Of a DNA stretch of 27,236 nucleotides, positions 1 through 7,416 are shown in pieces. A program made the position numbers and the translations under genes. The stretch comes from a virus. Every line of letters starts with the position of its first letter. The stretch's first letter is position 1. The notes under the pieces are model-generated. The model saw only the letters and a list, made by a program, of their open reading frames with translations. It had not been told where the DNA came from and did no database searches. The DNA is taken from IMG/VR virus record IMGVR_UViG_3300047557_002353, positions 1-27,236 of that record. One strand, written 5' to 3'.

Positions 1-590
1 CTTGAATTCACTAAATTATTAATTTTTTTCTTGGTATTTTCTACCAACCAATCATTTCTAGATGCATCATATACCCACTCTACTCCTTCCATGATTCCAT
101 TAACGAACGCATCAGGTGCGGAAGGATCTGCAACAATGTCAGCTGCAGTAGCTAACATAAAATCATCAGAAACATAACGAACACCATTACGCTCAACAAG
201 TGATCCAATTCCGCGAGAAGAAACACCAAGCTTTACTCCTTCTGATATTAAAGAAGAAGCAATCTTACCCATAGGGGTGTCTAAAATTTTAGCTTTTCCA
301 ATGAAGTTATTACCATCTTCTCTAAGAGAAGTAATCATGTGTGATACACGATCTAAATTTACAGTTGGTCCAGATGGGTGTCCAAGTTCACCTAAAGCTC
401 TACCTTTACTGATGTAATTTTCTGTGTATCTTCCAACTTCTCTAGCTAGAGTTTCCATTGGATAGCATCTACCATTTCTATTTTTTATATCTGCCTGAAG
501 AAAAATTCCCTCAATGTAAAGAGATTTTTTTCCATTTTTTTCTTCAGTAACAAATTTTACTTTAGAAATTTCTTCGGTGATTAGTTTCAT
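1..590 (-). CDS. 21: Prohead core protein protease gp21 (partial, C-terminus off the window)
   Basis: This serine protease cleaves the scaffold and capsid proteins inside the T4-type prohead before DNA packaging. The reading frame starts with ATG at 588-590 (MKLITEEISK) and stays open for 196 codons to the left edge, so the C-terminus is missing. The N-terminal strand pattern, the GELGHP motif with His71 and the GVSSRG motif with Ser124/Ser125 match the His/Ser catalytic residues of the T4 gp21/HK97-type prohead protease fold; Asp151 in TAADIVADP is a further conserved-looking acid. The gene follows the 88-aa gene after a 4-bp gap and lies downstream of the portal gene, exactly where gene 21 sits in T4. 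Which of the two adjacent serines is the nucleophile cannot be settled by eye. Confidence 0.93.
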   Translation of the reverse strand, partial: MKLITEEISKVKFVTEEKNGKKSLYIEGIFLQADIKNRNGRCYPMETLAREVGRYTENYISKGRALGELGHPSGPTVNLDRVSHMITSLREDGNNFIGKAKILDTPMGKIASSLISEGVKLGVSSRGIGSLVERNGVRYVSDDFMLATAADIVADPSAPDAFVNGIMEGVEWVYDASRNDWLVENTKKKINNLVNS

Positions 591-594
591 TTTA

Positions 595-861
595 TTAGTT
601 CGTAAATGCTACTTTGTTTGCTTGAATTTGTGAAGAAGTATAGATTACATCAGTTGGTAATTTTTCCAAAAATTCCACTGTCGTTGATGGTATTGCAAAT
701 TGAAAAGTAGTTCCAGCTCCAACAGAAGTGGAAATACTAACAGTTACAACACCTACAGTATTATTATATAATCTCACACAAGTAGCAGACCCAATACTAG
801 AAGCTAGTCCAGCACTAGTTGGAGTTGCAACTACATCAGAAAGAATTTTAGTTCTTTGCAT
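595..861 (-). CDS. Small conserved protein of marine T4-like phages, probable virion component
   Basis: This 88-residue protein starts MQRTKILSDV and ends at a TAA four bases before the gp21 start. It is rich in Ser, Thr, Val and small residues with an alternating, beta-strand-like pattern (for example VRLYNNTVGVVTVSIST at about 29-45), and has no signal peptide, membrane segment or catalytic motif. It occupies the place of T4 gene 68 (prohead core) but does not resemble that helical, charged core protein. I have an impression of similar small proteins at this position in marine T4-like phages, but no assigned function. A small capsid or head-decoration protein is one reasonable guess from position and composition; this is inference. 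A good late promoter box stands about 25 bp upstream, so it may lead a unit that includes gp21. Confidence 0.75.
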   Translation of the reverse strand: MQRTKILSDVVATPTSAGLASSIGSATCVRLYNNTVGVVTVSISTSVGAGTTFQFAIPSTTVEFLEKLPTDVIYTSSQIQANKVAFTN

Positions 862-886
862 TATCTTTAAAATAATTTTATCTAAT

Positions 887-894
887 TATTTATC
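887..894 (-). promoter_or_regulatory. T4-type late promoter box (GATAAATA) before the 88-aa gene
   Basis: Read on the minus strand this is GATAAATA, an exact match to the NATAAATA late-promoter box of marine T4-like phages, recognised by the phage late sigma factor gp55. It ends 25 bp before the ATG at 861 and overlaps the stop codon of the 50-aa gene. The spacing matches the other boxes in this window. Confidence 0.65.
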
Positions 895-1045
895 AATCCT
901 CAGTTTCTCCAAATAAAGATGCAGCAACATATGGTTTAAAATCATCAATTTTAGCTGCAGACTTTGTATAAAGAATATCTTTTATTTTGTCGCTAATCTG
1001 AGAAGGTGATTCATCAGAAGCAATCATATCCATTAGGTCATCCAT
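893..1045 (-). CDS. Short prohead core protein, gp67-like (50 aa)
   Basis: This short ORF begins at the ATG at 1043-1045 and ends at the TGA at 893-895, giving 50 residues (MDDLMDMIASDESPSQ... ending LFGETED). It is acidic, mostly helical by composition, and lies directly after portal gene 20, where T4 has gene 67 (PIP, a prohead core protein). The N-terminal pattern M-x-x-L-x-x-x-I-x-S, a central Ala/Lys helix, an ID-x-x-K segment and an acidic end loosely follow T4 gp67 as I recall it. T4 gp67 is about 80 residues with a long Glu/Asp tail, which is nearly absent here. The identification rests mainly on position; a different small core protein is possible. No clear ribosome binding site is visible. 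Confidence 0.65.
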   Translation of the reverse strand: MDDLMDMIASDESPSQISDKIKDILYTKSAAKIDDFKPYVAASLFGETED

Positions 1046-1078
1046 AAAAATTAAAATTATAGGTATTTTTATTTAGAG

Positions 1079-2761
1079 TTAAATTTCTCCACCTTTTGGT
1101 GGTTTTATTCCTTTTTCGCTTGGCTGTGGTTCAATTGGGACTTTTCCCATTTCTCCTTCTATATTACTAGTATTTTCTATTGGCATACCTGTATTTGGAT
1201 CTACAGGAATACTTGGATCTGGTATTATTCCTTCTTCTATTTCTTTTTTAATTAATTCATCTTGCTCCACAATTTCTTGGTCTGTTTGGCGGAGAATCTG
1301 TCTTCTTACATAATCTTGAGAATAATACTTTCCAATATAAGGTTCTGCCATTGATAGCATGTTAAGCCTATCTGTCATTAATTCAGAATTTTTCAGTTCC
1401 GCAAAGTGATTGTCATATAAAAAGTCATATTGAATATGTTCATTCATTAAGTCCCAATCTTCTGGGGTGATGATATTTTTCAATATTAATTGAGTTCTAA
1501 GCATATCACTAAACATATTAGAAAATCTTTTTCTCAATCTCCCAACAAACTTACTAAATTTTAGTTCATCTCTCAGAATTTCTGACGATCTACCCAGATT
1601 GAATCCACCTTCCCCATCAATTCTTGAAGGTGGTACATTCAAAGCCATGTATAGTTTAGATTGAAAGTAATTAATATCTGTAATTTCACCAAGATTTTGG
1701 CCCCCTGGAAGAGTGTCAATTTCTGTTCCTCTACCACCTTCGCGGCGAGGGAGCCAGAAATCTTCAAGCATACTCATAAATTTTTTGTCATCTCTTATTT
1801 CGCCAGTGCTTGCGTCATATACAAGTTTATTGCGATATCGCATCATGACATCACGAAGATATTGTTCTGCCTTTACTTTTGGTAAATTTCCAACATCAAT
1901 ATAAAATATCCTACGCTCTGGAGCACGACTGAGGCGATATATGACCAATGAATCCTCAATCATTCTTAATTGATTTAGAGCTTTAATTGCTTTGTTTAAA
2001 TATGAAAGAGTAGTTCCTTTATTTCGATCGACTAATCCAGAAGTGCAGTAAGTAATCGCATCCTTAGCAATTTTGACTCCTCGTTCTGGCGAAGCAGTAC
2101 CCATATTTGCAATGCCACCACCAACAGGATATGAACTCTTAGGATCATAGATAAAATACTCTTCAATCTCAGGAAATTTAAAGTTCATTGGATTTTGATC
2201 TCCAACCAACCCATTAGTAGTTCCCGAAACATTATTATCTTTTTTTACTTTTTTTTCTTGTCGGACATACCGCATTTTCATTGCGTCAATATAACGCAAT
2301 TCTTGAATCCCTAAATGTGGATTTTTAATATCAATAACTTTATGATAATACAATCTGCCATCAATATACCAATTTCTATAAATTTCGTGAGATTTTTTAT
2401 CGAAATCTAATAGTTCTAATATATACTTGAATTCTTCTCTTATTTTTTTCTTCAATCCATCACTTGCATTCAAATTAGATAATTCAATTTGCACTGGTGA
2501 ATCATTTGTGTCCGAAACAATAGCTTCATTTACAATATCTTCAATAGCACTATCTACCTCAGGGTGTAGTGCCATTTCTCTATATCGTTTAATTAAATCA
2601 AATTCAGTTCTATAAACTCCTTCAATGTCAACATAAGAACCAAAAAAGCCACTCGTCAGATAGTGATCAACCCCATCCTCATTATTTTGAGGAATGGGGG
2701 ATAGAACTGAGGGTGACTTTTTATTTGAATCTTCAATCGAAAAACCAAACAGTCTTGCCAT
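1079..2761 (-). CDS. 20: Portal vertex protein gp20
   Basis: This 560-residue protein is the portal, the dodecameric ring at the capsid vertex through which DNA is packaged and to which the neck attaches. The N-terminus (MARLFGFSIEDSN), the YREMALHPEVDSAIEDIVNE segment near residue 63-82, the RAPERRIFYIDVGNLPK segment near 280-296 and GGFNLGRSSEILRDELKFSKF near 387-407 are characteristic of T4-family portals; the last regions are well known from the g20 environmental marker gene. Length is close to T4 gp20 (524 residues), with a Pro/Glu-rich C-terminal tail after about residue 510. It follows gp19 by 30 bp and carries its own late promoter box overlapping the gp19 stop codon. The start is the ATG at 2759-2761. 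Confidence 0.97.
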   Translation of the reverse strand: MARLFGFSIEDSNKKSPSVLSPIPQNNEDGVDHYLTSGFFGSYVDIEGVYRTEFDLIKRYREMALHPEVDSAIEDIVNEAIVSDTNDSPVQIELSNLNASDGLKKKIREEFKYILELLDFDKKSHEIYRNWYIDGRLYYHKVIDIKNPHLGIQELRYIDAMKMRYVRQEKKVKKDNNVSGTTNGLVGDQNPMNFKFPEIEEYFIYDPKSSYPVGGGIANMGTASPERGVKIAKDAITYCTSGLVDRNKGTTLSYLNKAIKALNQLRMIEDSLVIYRLSRAPERRIFYIDVGNLPKVKAEQYLRDVMMRYRNKLVYDASTGEIRDDKKFMSMLEDFWLPRREGGRGTEIDTLPGGQNLGEITDINYFQSKLYMALNVPPSRIDGEGGFNLGRSSEILRDELKFSKFVGRLRKRFSNMFSDMLRTQLILKNIITPEDWDLMNEHIQYDFLYDNHFAELKNSELMTDRLNMLSMAEPYIGKYYSQDYVRRQILRQTDQEIVEQDELIKKEIEEGIIPDPSIPVDPNTGMPIENTSNIEGEMGKVPIEPQPSEKGIKPPKGGEI

Positions 2762-2785
2762 AATTTATTCTTGAACTGTATATCC

Positions 2786-2793
2786 TATTTATT
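2786..2793 (-). promoter_or_regulatory. T4-type late promoter box (AATAAATA) before gp20
   Basis: The minus strand reads AATAAATA, 24 bp before the gp20 ATG, overlapping the last codon of gp19. It is an exact NATAAATA match with spacing like the other late boxes here. Confidence 0.68.
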
Positions 2794-3433
2794 ACCTGAT
2801 TAATATTCCAGATTGATCAGTCGCTCCACCAGTATCTTGATTAGAGCCTGCAGCCCAATATTGAACTTGAAATTCTACAGTGTAATCTTCAATTACATCT
2901 GCACTCTCATAAGATAGGTCAATCGCAGAAATATTAGTTGGGAAAATATCATAGAACATGTAGGTTCTAAGTGGTGTGATTCCAGTACCACCAATGGTAT
3001 CTGAATTTGATGTGGATTCTTCCATTCTATTGTTTGTGCCCCTACCAAGCTGATGCACAAGTGCATTAGTCATATATGATCCTGGGTTTGTAGCACCAGT
3101 ATTATTGTCGAGTTTACTGATACCATTCATCCACAACTCAAGTGCAGAACGAATTGCAAAGTCTTCATCATTAATGATAGTAACTGTCCATGGATCTATC
3201 GTTCTGTCGCCAGCAACTTTTAGTATGCGACCTCTAAAAGGTACATCAATTGGGTTGACATTAGATGCTGGCAAATTGGCCGCTTTACATAAAAACTTAA
3301 ATGTTTCGGCTGGCCAATCTGCAGGAGCAGCAGCGTCTGGTAGAGTTGGAATTTCAACCTCAAATAGATTTGGTCTTGCGCCACCGCCTGCTAGTCTTGA
3401 TTTAAAGTTAGAAATTGTTCTGAGTGTAGACAT
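2792..3433 (-). CDS. 19: Tail tube protein gp19
   Basis: This 213-residue protein forms the inner tail tube of the contractile tail. The opening MSTLRTISNFKSRLAGGGARPNLFEVEIP, the LCKAANLPASNV segment near 48-59 with the following PFRGR, and the YWAAGSNQ stretch near the C-terminus are typical of marine T4-like gp19; T4 gp19 itself is about 163 residues, so this version is longer, with an insert-like Asn/Thr/Ser-rich stretch around residues 110-150. It sits immediately downstream of the sheath gene, the usual T4 pairing. The start is confirmed by a very strong Shine-Dalgarno sequence 7 bp upstream. No late promoter box lies in the 36-bp gap, so it is probably co-transcribed with gp18. Confidence 0.97.
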   Translation of the reverse strand: MSTLRTISNFKSRLAGGGARPNLFEVEIPTLPDAAAPADWPAETFKFLCKAANLPASNVNPIDVPFRGRILKVAGDRTIDPWTVTIINDEDFAIRSALELWMNGISKLDNNTGATNPGSYMTNALVHQLGRGTNNRMEESTSNSDTIGGTGITPLRTYMFYDIFPTNISAIDLSYESADVIEDYTVEFQVQYWAAGSNQDTGGATDQSGILIR

Positions 3434-3440
3434 TTTTAAT

Positions 3441-3448
3441 ACCTCCTT
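3441..3448 (-). promoter_or_regulatory. Strong Shine-Dalgarno sequence for gp19
   Basis: The minus strand reads AAGGAGGT, 7 bp before the gp19 ATG. It is close to a perfect anti-16S match, fixes the start codon, and fits the high copy number needed for a tube subunit. Confidence 0.85.
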
Positions 3449-3469
3449 TATTGTTGATTTTAATTATGA

Positions 3470-5662
3470 TCAGACTCTACCTACAACTTCCTCAAAGGAA
3501 ATTCCAGTTCTAGTAGCAACAAAAGTCAATGTAACATAATTAATAGATCTGGTCGGCTTTAGGAAAATGTCAGCCCTAAACTCATTGTTATCAATTACAT
3601 CAGGAGTGTTATTTGTAGTATCACAAACAACCAAGAAATCATATACGCCATTTTTTGCTTGAACATCTCTTAGATATGGCTCAACAATATTTACAAAGTT
3701 TGCCCTTGTAGTTTGGTTGTTAAGTTCAAAGAGTTGAGCTTCTGCGGATCTTCTCAATGCTTGTTCAACAGTCAAAAATAGTCTGCGAACATTAATTCTA
3801 TCAAATGCTGATGCGTAAGCAAGTGCAGTCTTATCACCAAACAATAAAATTCCAGTTCCTGGTTGATTGATGATTGAATTAATTCTTGCCTTATAAAGAA
3901 GATCTCTCTGTGATTTATTTGGATTGTATGCTAGCTTGATTGCATTATTCAAAACACCTCTTTGTTGGCCAGCTGGAGAGAACCATGGATATGCAGTAAC
4001 ATTTGTTCTGGCCATAAGACCAGCAATGTCAGCATTACATGGAATGTAACGGAATATGTTATTGAAGCGATCGTAAGTATACTTATAACCACTATCAAAT
4101 ATTGCATAAGAAGAGGATGATAATGGAGAGAAGAAATCTACTACATTATTTGTTTGTGTGGTTGTATTAGTCACATTGATAACAGAAGCTCTATATGGAG
4201 AAATTACTGCCACACAGTCTTTTCTGTTTTCTGCGATTGAAATTAATTTATTTGCTTTCGCTTGTGAATCTTCTTTTGTTTCTAGTCCAGGACCACAGAT
4301 CAAGTAATCTACTTCAATTTCATCTTCATTTGAAAATAAATCATATGCGGTATTCAATGCACCAAGAGTAGCTTTTGCACCATTTCCTGAATAATCGGCT
4401 CCTGCAGTAAGCTCAAAAGTTACATTGCCGATAGCATTGAATATAGTCCCTTGTGCCTCTTGATTCCAACCACCACTGGAAATACTTAGTGGGGTAAATG
4501 ATGCTGATGGAACTCCAGAATAAGTACTGAATCCAGTTGCTACTGGAGTAATACCATTTAAAGTATCAGTTGATGTATAATAGTTTGTACCAGAATAAAC
4601 ATAATTAGAGAAATTAGCTAGATAATTTCTATACCAAGTCTTCTGTGGTGAATTTACTCCTGATATAGAATCAGTTGCCTTAGAAATTGAAATATGCTTT
4701 TCAAGAATATTTCCTTGTACACCAGTTAATGAGCCAGTATCATCAATAATTACAATGTTTAGAGCATCATTTTTTGCATTTCTTGTGGCTGCGTATTGAT
4801 TTGTAACTGGTTTTGGTGCAATTGATCGCCAGAATAAAGTTGAATTTGTTAGACCAAGAGTTTGCTGATCATACCAATCTTGTACAGTAGTAGCACTATA
4901 AAGTCCAGTTCCAGTAGAAATACCAGAATTATTAATAAAAGTTAAATTCTCTCCCAAAGAAATAGAAGTTAGATCTGATCCCTGGGCATAATTTATTTGA
5001 GTTTCAGTTCCAGTTGAGGATACTCTGGATACGATCTTAACATCAAAGCTTGAATTTCCAGTGGTGCTGGTGGTCACTCCAGTGATAATACCTTTTAAAT
5101 ATCCACTGAATTCTGATGTAGTTCCTATTCCAGCAAAAGCAACATCAGAAAGTGAAACAGTAACACCATAGCCAATTTGTGCACCTGCTGCACCTAGATC
5201 GTTAGTATTAATTCCAATAATCTGATCTGCTTTATCGTCAATTACACAAACTTTAAGTCCATTTGCCCAAGTACCAGGAGTTTTTGCTGCAAAATGATAA
5301 GAACCAGTTTCTTGGGTATTATAATCATCAAAATTTTTGATGTCTACAGTTGCTGTAGTATTATAACCAACTCTTGCATTTTTAAGGTTGCTGTCATCAA
5401 CTCGAACAACTTTAAGAATACCACCATAAGATAGGTACGAAGATGCGCTCATCCAATACTCATACTGAGCATCGGTTGATAATGGTTTGCCAAAAGTGTT
5501 GATTAACTCTTGTTCTGTTGTGATATCGATTGGCTCTTCGACTGGTCCGATTGCAAATGGACCGGCAATTGCTCCAATGTTATCAATAACATTATCAGCT
5601 CTTCCTACAGTTAAATCAACCTCTCTGACAAGAATGCCTGGAGATAATTGAGGAGTCGCCAT
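3470..5662 (-). CDS. 18: Contractile tail sheath protein gp18
   Basis: This 730-residue protein is the tail sheath, which contracts to drive the tube into the host. The N-terminus MATPQLSPGILVREVDLT followed by a GPFAIGP motif and the C-terminal domain from about residue 600 (INSIINQPGTGILLFGDKTA, INVRRLFLTVEQALR, NNEFRADIFLKPTRSINYVTL) are diagnostic of the T4-family sheath. T4 gp18 has 659 residues; the extra length lies in the Ser/Thr/Gly-rich central region (about 150-450), the surface-exposed and variable part of the sheath. An AGGGAG ribosome binding site lies about 8 bp before the ATG at 5660-5662, and a late promoter box lies further upstream. Confidence 0.97.
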   Translation of the reverse strand: MATPQLSPGILVREVDLTVGRADNVIDNIGAIAGPFAIGPVEEPIDITTEQELINTFGKPLSTDAQYEYWMSASSYLSYGGILKVVRVDDSNLKNARVGYNTTATVDIKNFDDYNTQETGSYHFAAKTPGTWANGLKVCVIDDKADQIIGINTNDLGAAGAQIGYGVTVSLSDVAFAGIGTTSEFSGYLKGIITGVTTSTTGNSSFDVKIVSRVSSTGTETQINYAQGSDLTSISLGENLTFINNSGISTGTGLYSATTVQDWYDQQTLGLTNSTLFWRSIAPKPVTNQYAATRNAKNDALNIVIIDDTGSLTGVQGNILEKHISISKATDSISGVNSPQKTWYRNYLANFSNYVYSGTNYYTSTDTLNGITPVATGFSTYSGVPSASFTPLSISSGGWNQEAQGTIFNAIGNVTFELTAGADYSGNGAKATLGALNTAYDLFSNEDEIEVDYLICGPGLETKEDSQAKANKLISIAENRKDCVAVISPYRASVINVTNTTTQTNNVVDFFSPLSSSSYAIFDSGYKYTYDRFNNIFRYIPCNADIAGLMARTNVTAYPWFSPAGQQRGVLNNAIKLAYNPNKSQRDLLYKARINSIINQPGTGILLFGDKTALAYASAFDRINVRRLFLTVEQALRRSAEAQLFELNNQTTRANFVNIVEPYLRDVQAKNGVYDFLVVCDTTNNTPDVIDNNEFRADIFLKPTRSINYVTLTFVATRTGISFEEVVGRV

Positions 5663-5698
5663 GTTTTTCTCCCTAAAATACTCTATTTCTCTAAAAAA

Positions 5699-5706
5699 TA
5701 TTTATG
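5699..5706 (-). promoter_or_regulatory. T4-type late promoter box (CATAAATA) before gp18
   Basis: The minus strand reads CATAAATA, 36 bp before the gp18 ATG, in the 67-bp gap after gp17. It is an exact NATAAATA match and probably drives gp18-gp19 transcription. Confidence 0.68.
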
Positions 5707-5729
5707 AAAAATAGTATTTTAGTGAACTT

Positions 5730-7379
5730 TTAGAAATTGTATTCCCATAAAGAAGCAATGTCACCATATTCATCAGTAAACCAACGAGTCCCATCCGTAT
5801 CAACAAAATTATTATCTTCTCTACCATCAATAATAAATCCAAAAGGAGACATGTCCTGCTCTAGTTGATTTTGCTGTTCTTCATATAATCTTTTTCGGAC
5901 ATCATTATCTGTCATTTCTTTGAAATAATCTTGAACAATGAGCCAGGCAAAAATTACGAGACACATAACAAGATCATCATTACATCCTTCTTCTGCCTCG
6001 AATGAATTATATTTTTGTACAAATGTTGTTAGTTCTGATATAGTTTCATAATCACTAAGTATTAGTTTTTCTTCTTCTATAATTGCTTTTAAGTTTATAC
6101 ACCCAATCTTTTTGACATTCTTGGACATTTTTACGCCCATCTGAGTCTTTTTGCCAGAAAATCCTTGACCGACAATCTGTCCTGCTCTTCCTCTCATTGA
6201 ACACATTAAAACATTTGGATATTCTAGATCATAGTGTAACGCAGCTGCAACTTGATCTCCGACATCATTTACCTCGCAAAGTAAATATGCATTATTATAT
6301 GCTTTCCCTGTATCTTTGATGATATATGGGAACATCATTGGTTTTATCTCATTATTTCTATATTTTGCAACTACTCTATATGGAAATGTAGTAATATCAA
6401 AAACAACAAAAGCAGAATAATCTATCTCTACACCTCTTGCGACATCAACCGTAATTACATATTGGTGATCATCTATTGGATCTTCGTGAACATCAAGACC
6501 AGCATTTGACTTTATTGGTCGATCTTGAGTCAATGTTGCTAGTTTAGCACCAGAAATTAGTGTATCAACTGAACCCAAAAATTCACACTCAAACTCCTGT
6601 CGCCACTGAGATTCGCTGGTGTTGGCAATGGTTGTCCTTTTGAATTCCTCATCTCTTCCTGGAACATCAGTCCAAAATACCTCAATTGGAACATATTCAT
6701 TTTTTGCTTTTTTTGCGTCATCCCACAATTTATAGAAATGATTGAGTCCCTTTGGCGTCGAGACAACAATCACCTTCGAAGACTTACCAGAAGTAATCGT
6801 AGGATAAACAGAACTAAAGAATGAATCTGCAACCTGATTTGGAACGAATGCAAATTCGTCTAAGAAAATAATGTTATAAGTACTTCCTCGAACAGAAGAT
6901 GCTGAGGTAGAAGCAGCAAAAATCTTAGATCCATTCTCAAGTTCTAGCGAGCCTTTATTCCATGAACAAATACCTTGCTGTAACCACTTAGGAAGGTTTT
7001 CATAACCAGTTTGGAGGCGACCGAGAAGATCGCGTGCTGTCTGTGCTTTATTTGCTAGAATTGCAATATTGACATTATCATTGAAGATTGCATAATGAAG
7101 TAGATAAGAAACTACGGTTGTTGATTTTCCAGACTGACGCGGGAGTTTGCAAATGTTAAAACGATTTTCATGAAAAGAATTTAACATCCTTTCTTGAAAC
7201 GGATACATTTCAAATGGTTGTAAACCATGATCCAAGGTCACAATTTGTATATAATTAGTTGCAAAATATACAGGGTCTTGAGCGCATTTTATAAATTCGA
7301 CAATTTGCTCATCTGTAAATTCAATTTGGGTATTTGCTTTTTTAAGCAGGGGATTACCCAAATAATGTTCTTCAGCCAT
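5730..7379 (-). CDS. 17: Large terminase subunit gp17
   Basis: This 549-residue protein is the ATP-driven packaging motor and headful nuclease. The N-terminal ATPase has a Walker A motif LPRQSGKST (residues 79-87, Lys85), a Walker B motif IIFLDEFAF with catalytic Glu175, and a VVSTPKG coupling motif at 205-211. The C-terminal RNase-H-like nuclease has acidic residues Asp312 (TVDVARG), Glu369 (LLCEVNDVG) and Asp468/469 (CNDDLVM), matching T4 Asp401, Glu458 and Asp542. All key residues are present, so it should be active. T4 gp17 has 610 residues; this one is shorter, mainly at its ends. It is separated from its usual partner gp16 by an unrelated 537-aa gene. No late promoter box is seen in the short gap before it. 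Confidence 0.98.
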   Translation of the reverse strand: MAEEHYLGNPLLKKANTQIEFTDEQIVEFIKCAQDPVYFATNYIQIVTLDHGLQPFEMYPFQERMLNSFHENRFNICKLPRQSGKSTTVVSYLLHYAIFNDNVNIAILANKAQTARDLLGRLQTGYENLPKWLQQGICSWNKGSLELENGSKIFAASTSASSVRGSTYNIIFLDEFAFVPNQVADSFFSSVYPTITSGKSSKVIVVSTPKGLNHFYKLWDDAKKAKNEYVPIEVFWTDVPGRDEEFKRTTIANTSESQWRQEFECEFLGSVDTLISGAKLATLTQDRPIKSNAGLDVHEDPIDDHQYVITVDVARGVEIDYSAFVVFDITTFPYRVVAKYRNNEIKPMMFPYIIKDTGKAYNNAYLLCEVNDVGDQVAAALHYDLEYPNVLMCSMRGRAGQIVGQGFSGKKTQMGVKMSKNVKKIGCINLKAIIEEEKLILSDYETISELTTFVQKYNSFEAEEGCNDDLVMCLVIFAWLIVQDYFKEMTDNDVRKRLYEEQQNQLEQDMSPFGFIIDGREDNNFVDTDGTRWFTDEYGDIASLWEYNF

Positions 7380-7416
7380 AAAATTTAATCAATTAAAACT
7401 ACAAATATTTTAAAAC

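Noticed and set aside
728-916. Plus-strand ORF of 62 codons, and similar plus-strand ORFs throughout (for example 3105-3539, 12235-12543, 20121-20747, 24677-24997, 25028-25330)
   Set aside because: They lie opposite well-recognised minus-strand genes, have low-complexity Leu/Phe/Ser-rich products and no ribosome binding sites; they are reverse-strand shadows.
5690-5730. Rho-independent terminator after gp17
   Set aside because: Only a very short AT-only inverted repeat is present, without a GC stem and T run; no convincing terminator was found anywhere in the window.
6557-6769. Minus-strand 70-codon ORF inside gp17
   Set aside because: It is an alternate frame within a fully conserved terminase gene with intact motifs; no independent evidence.
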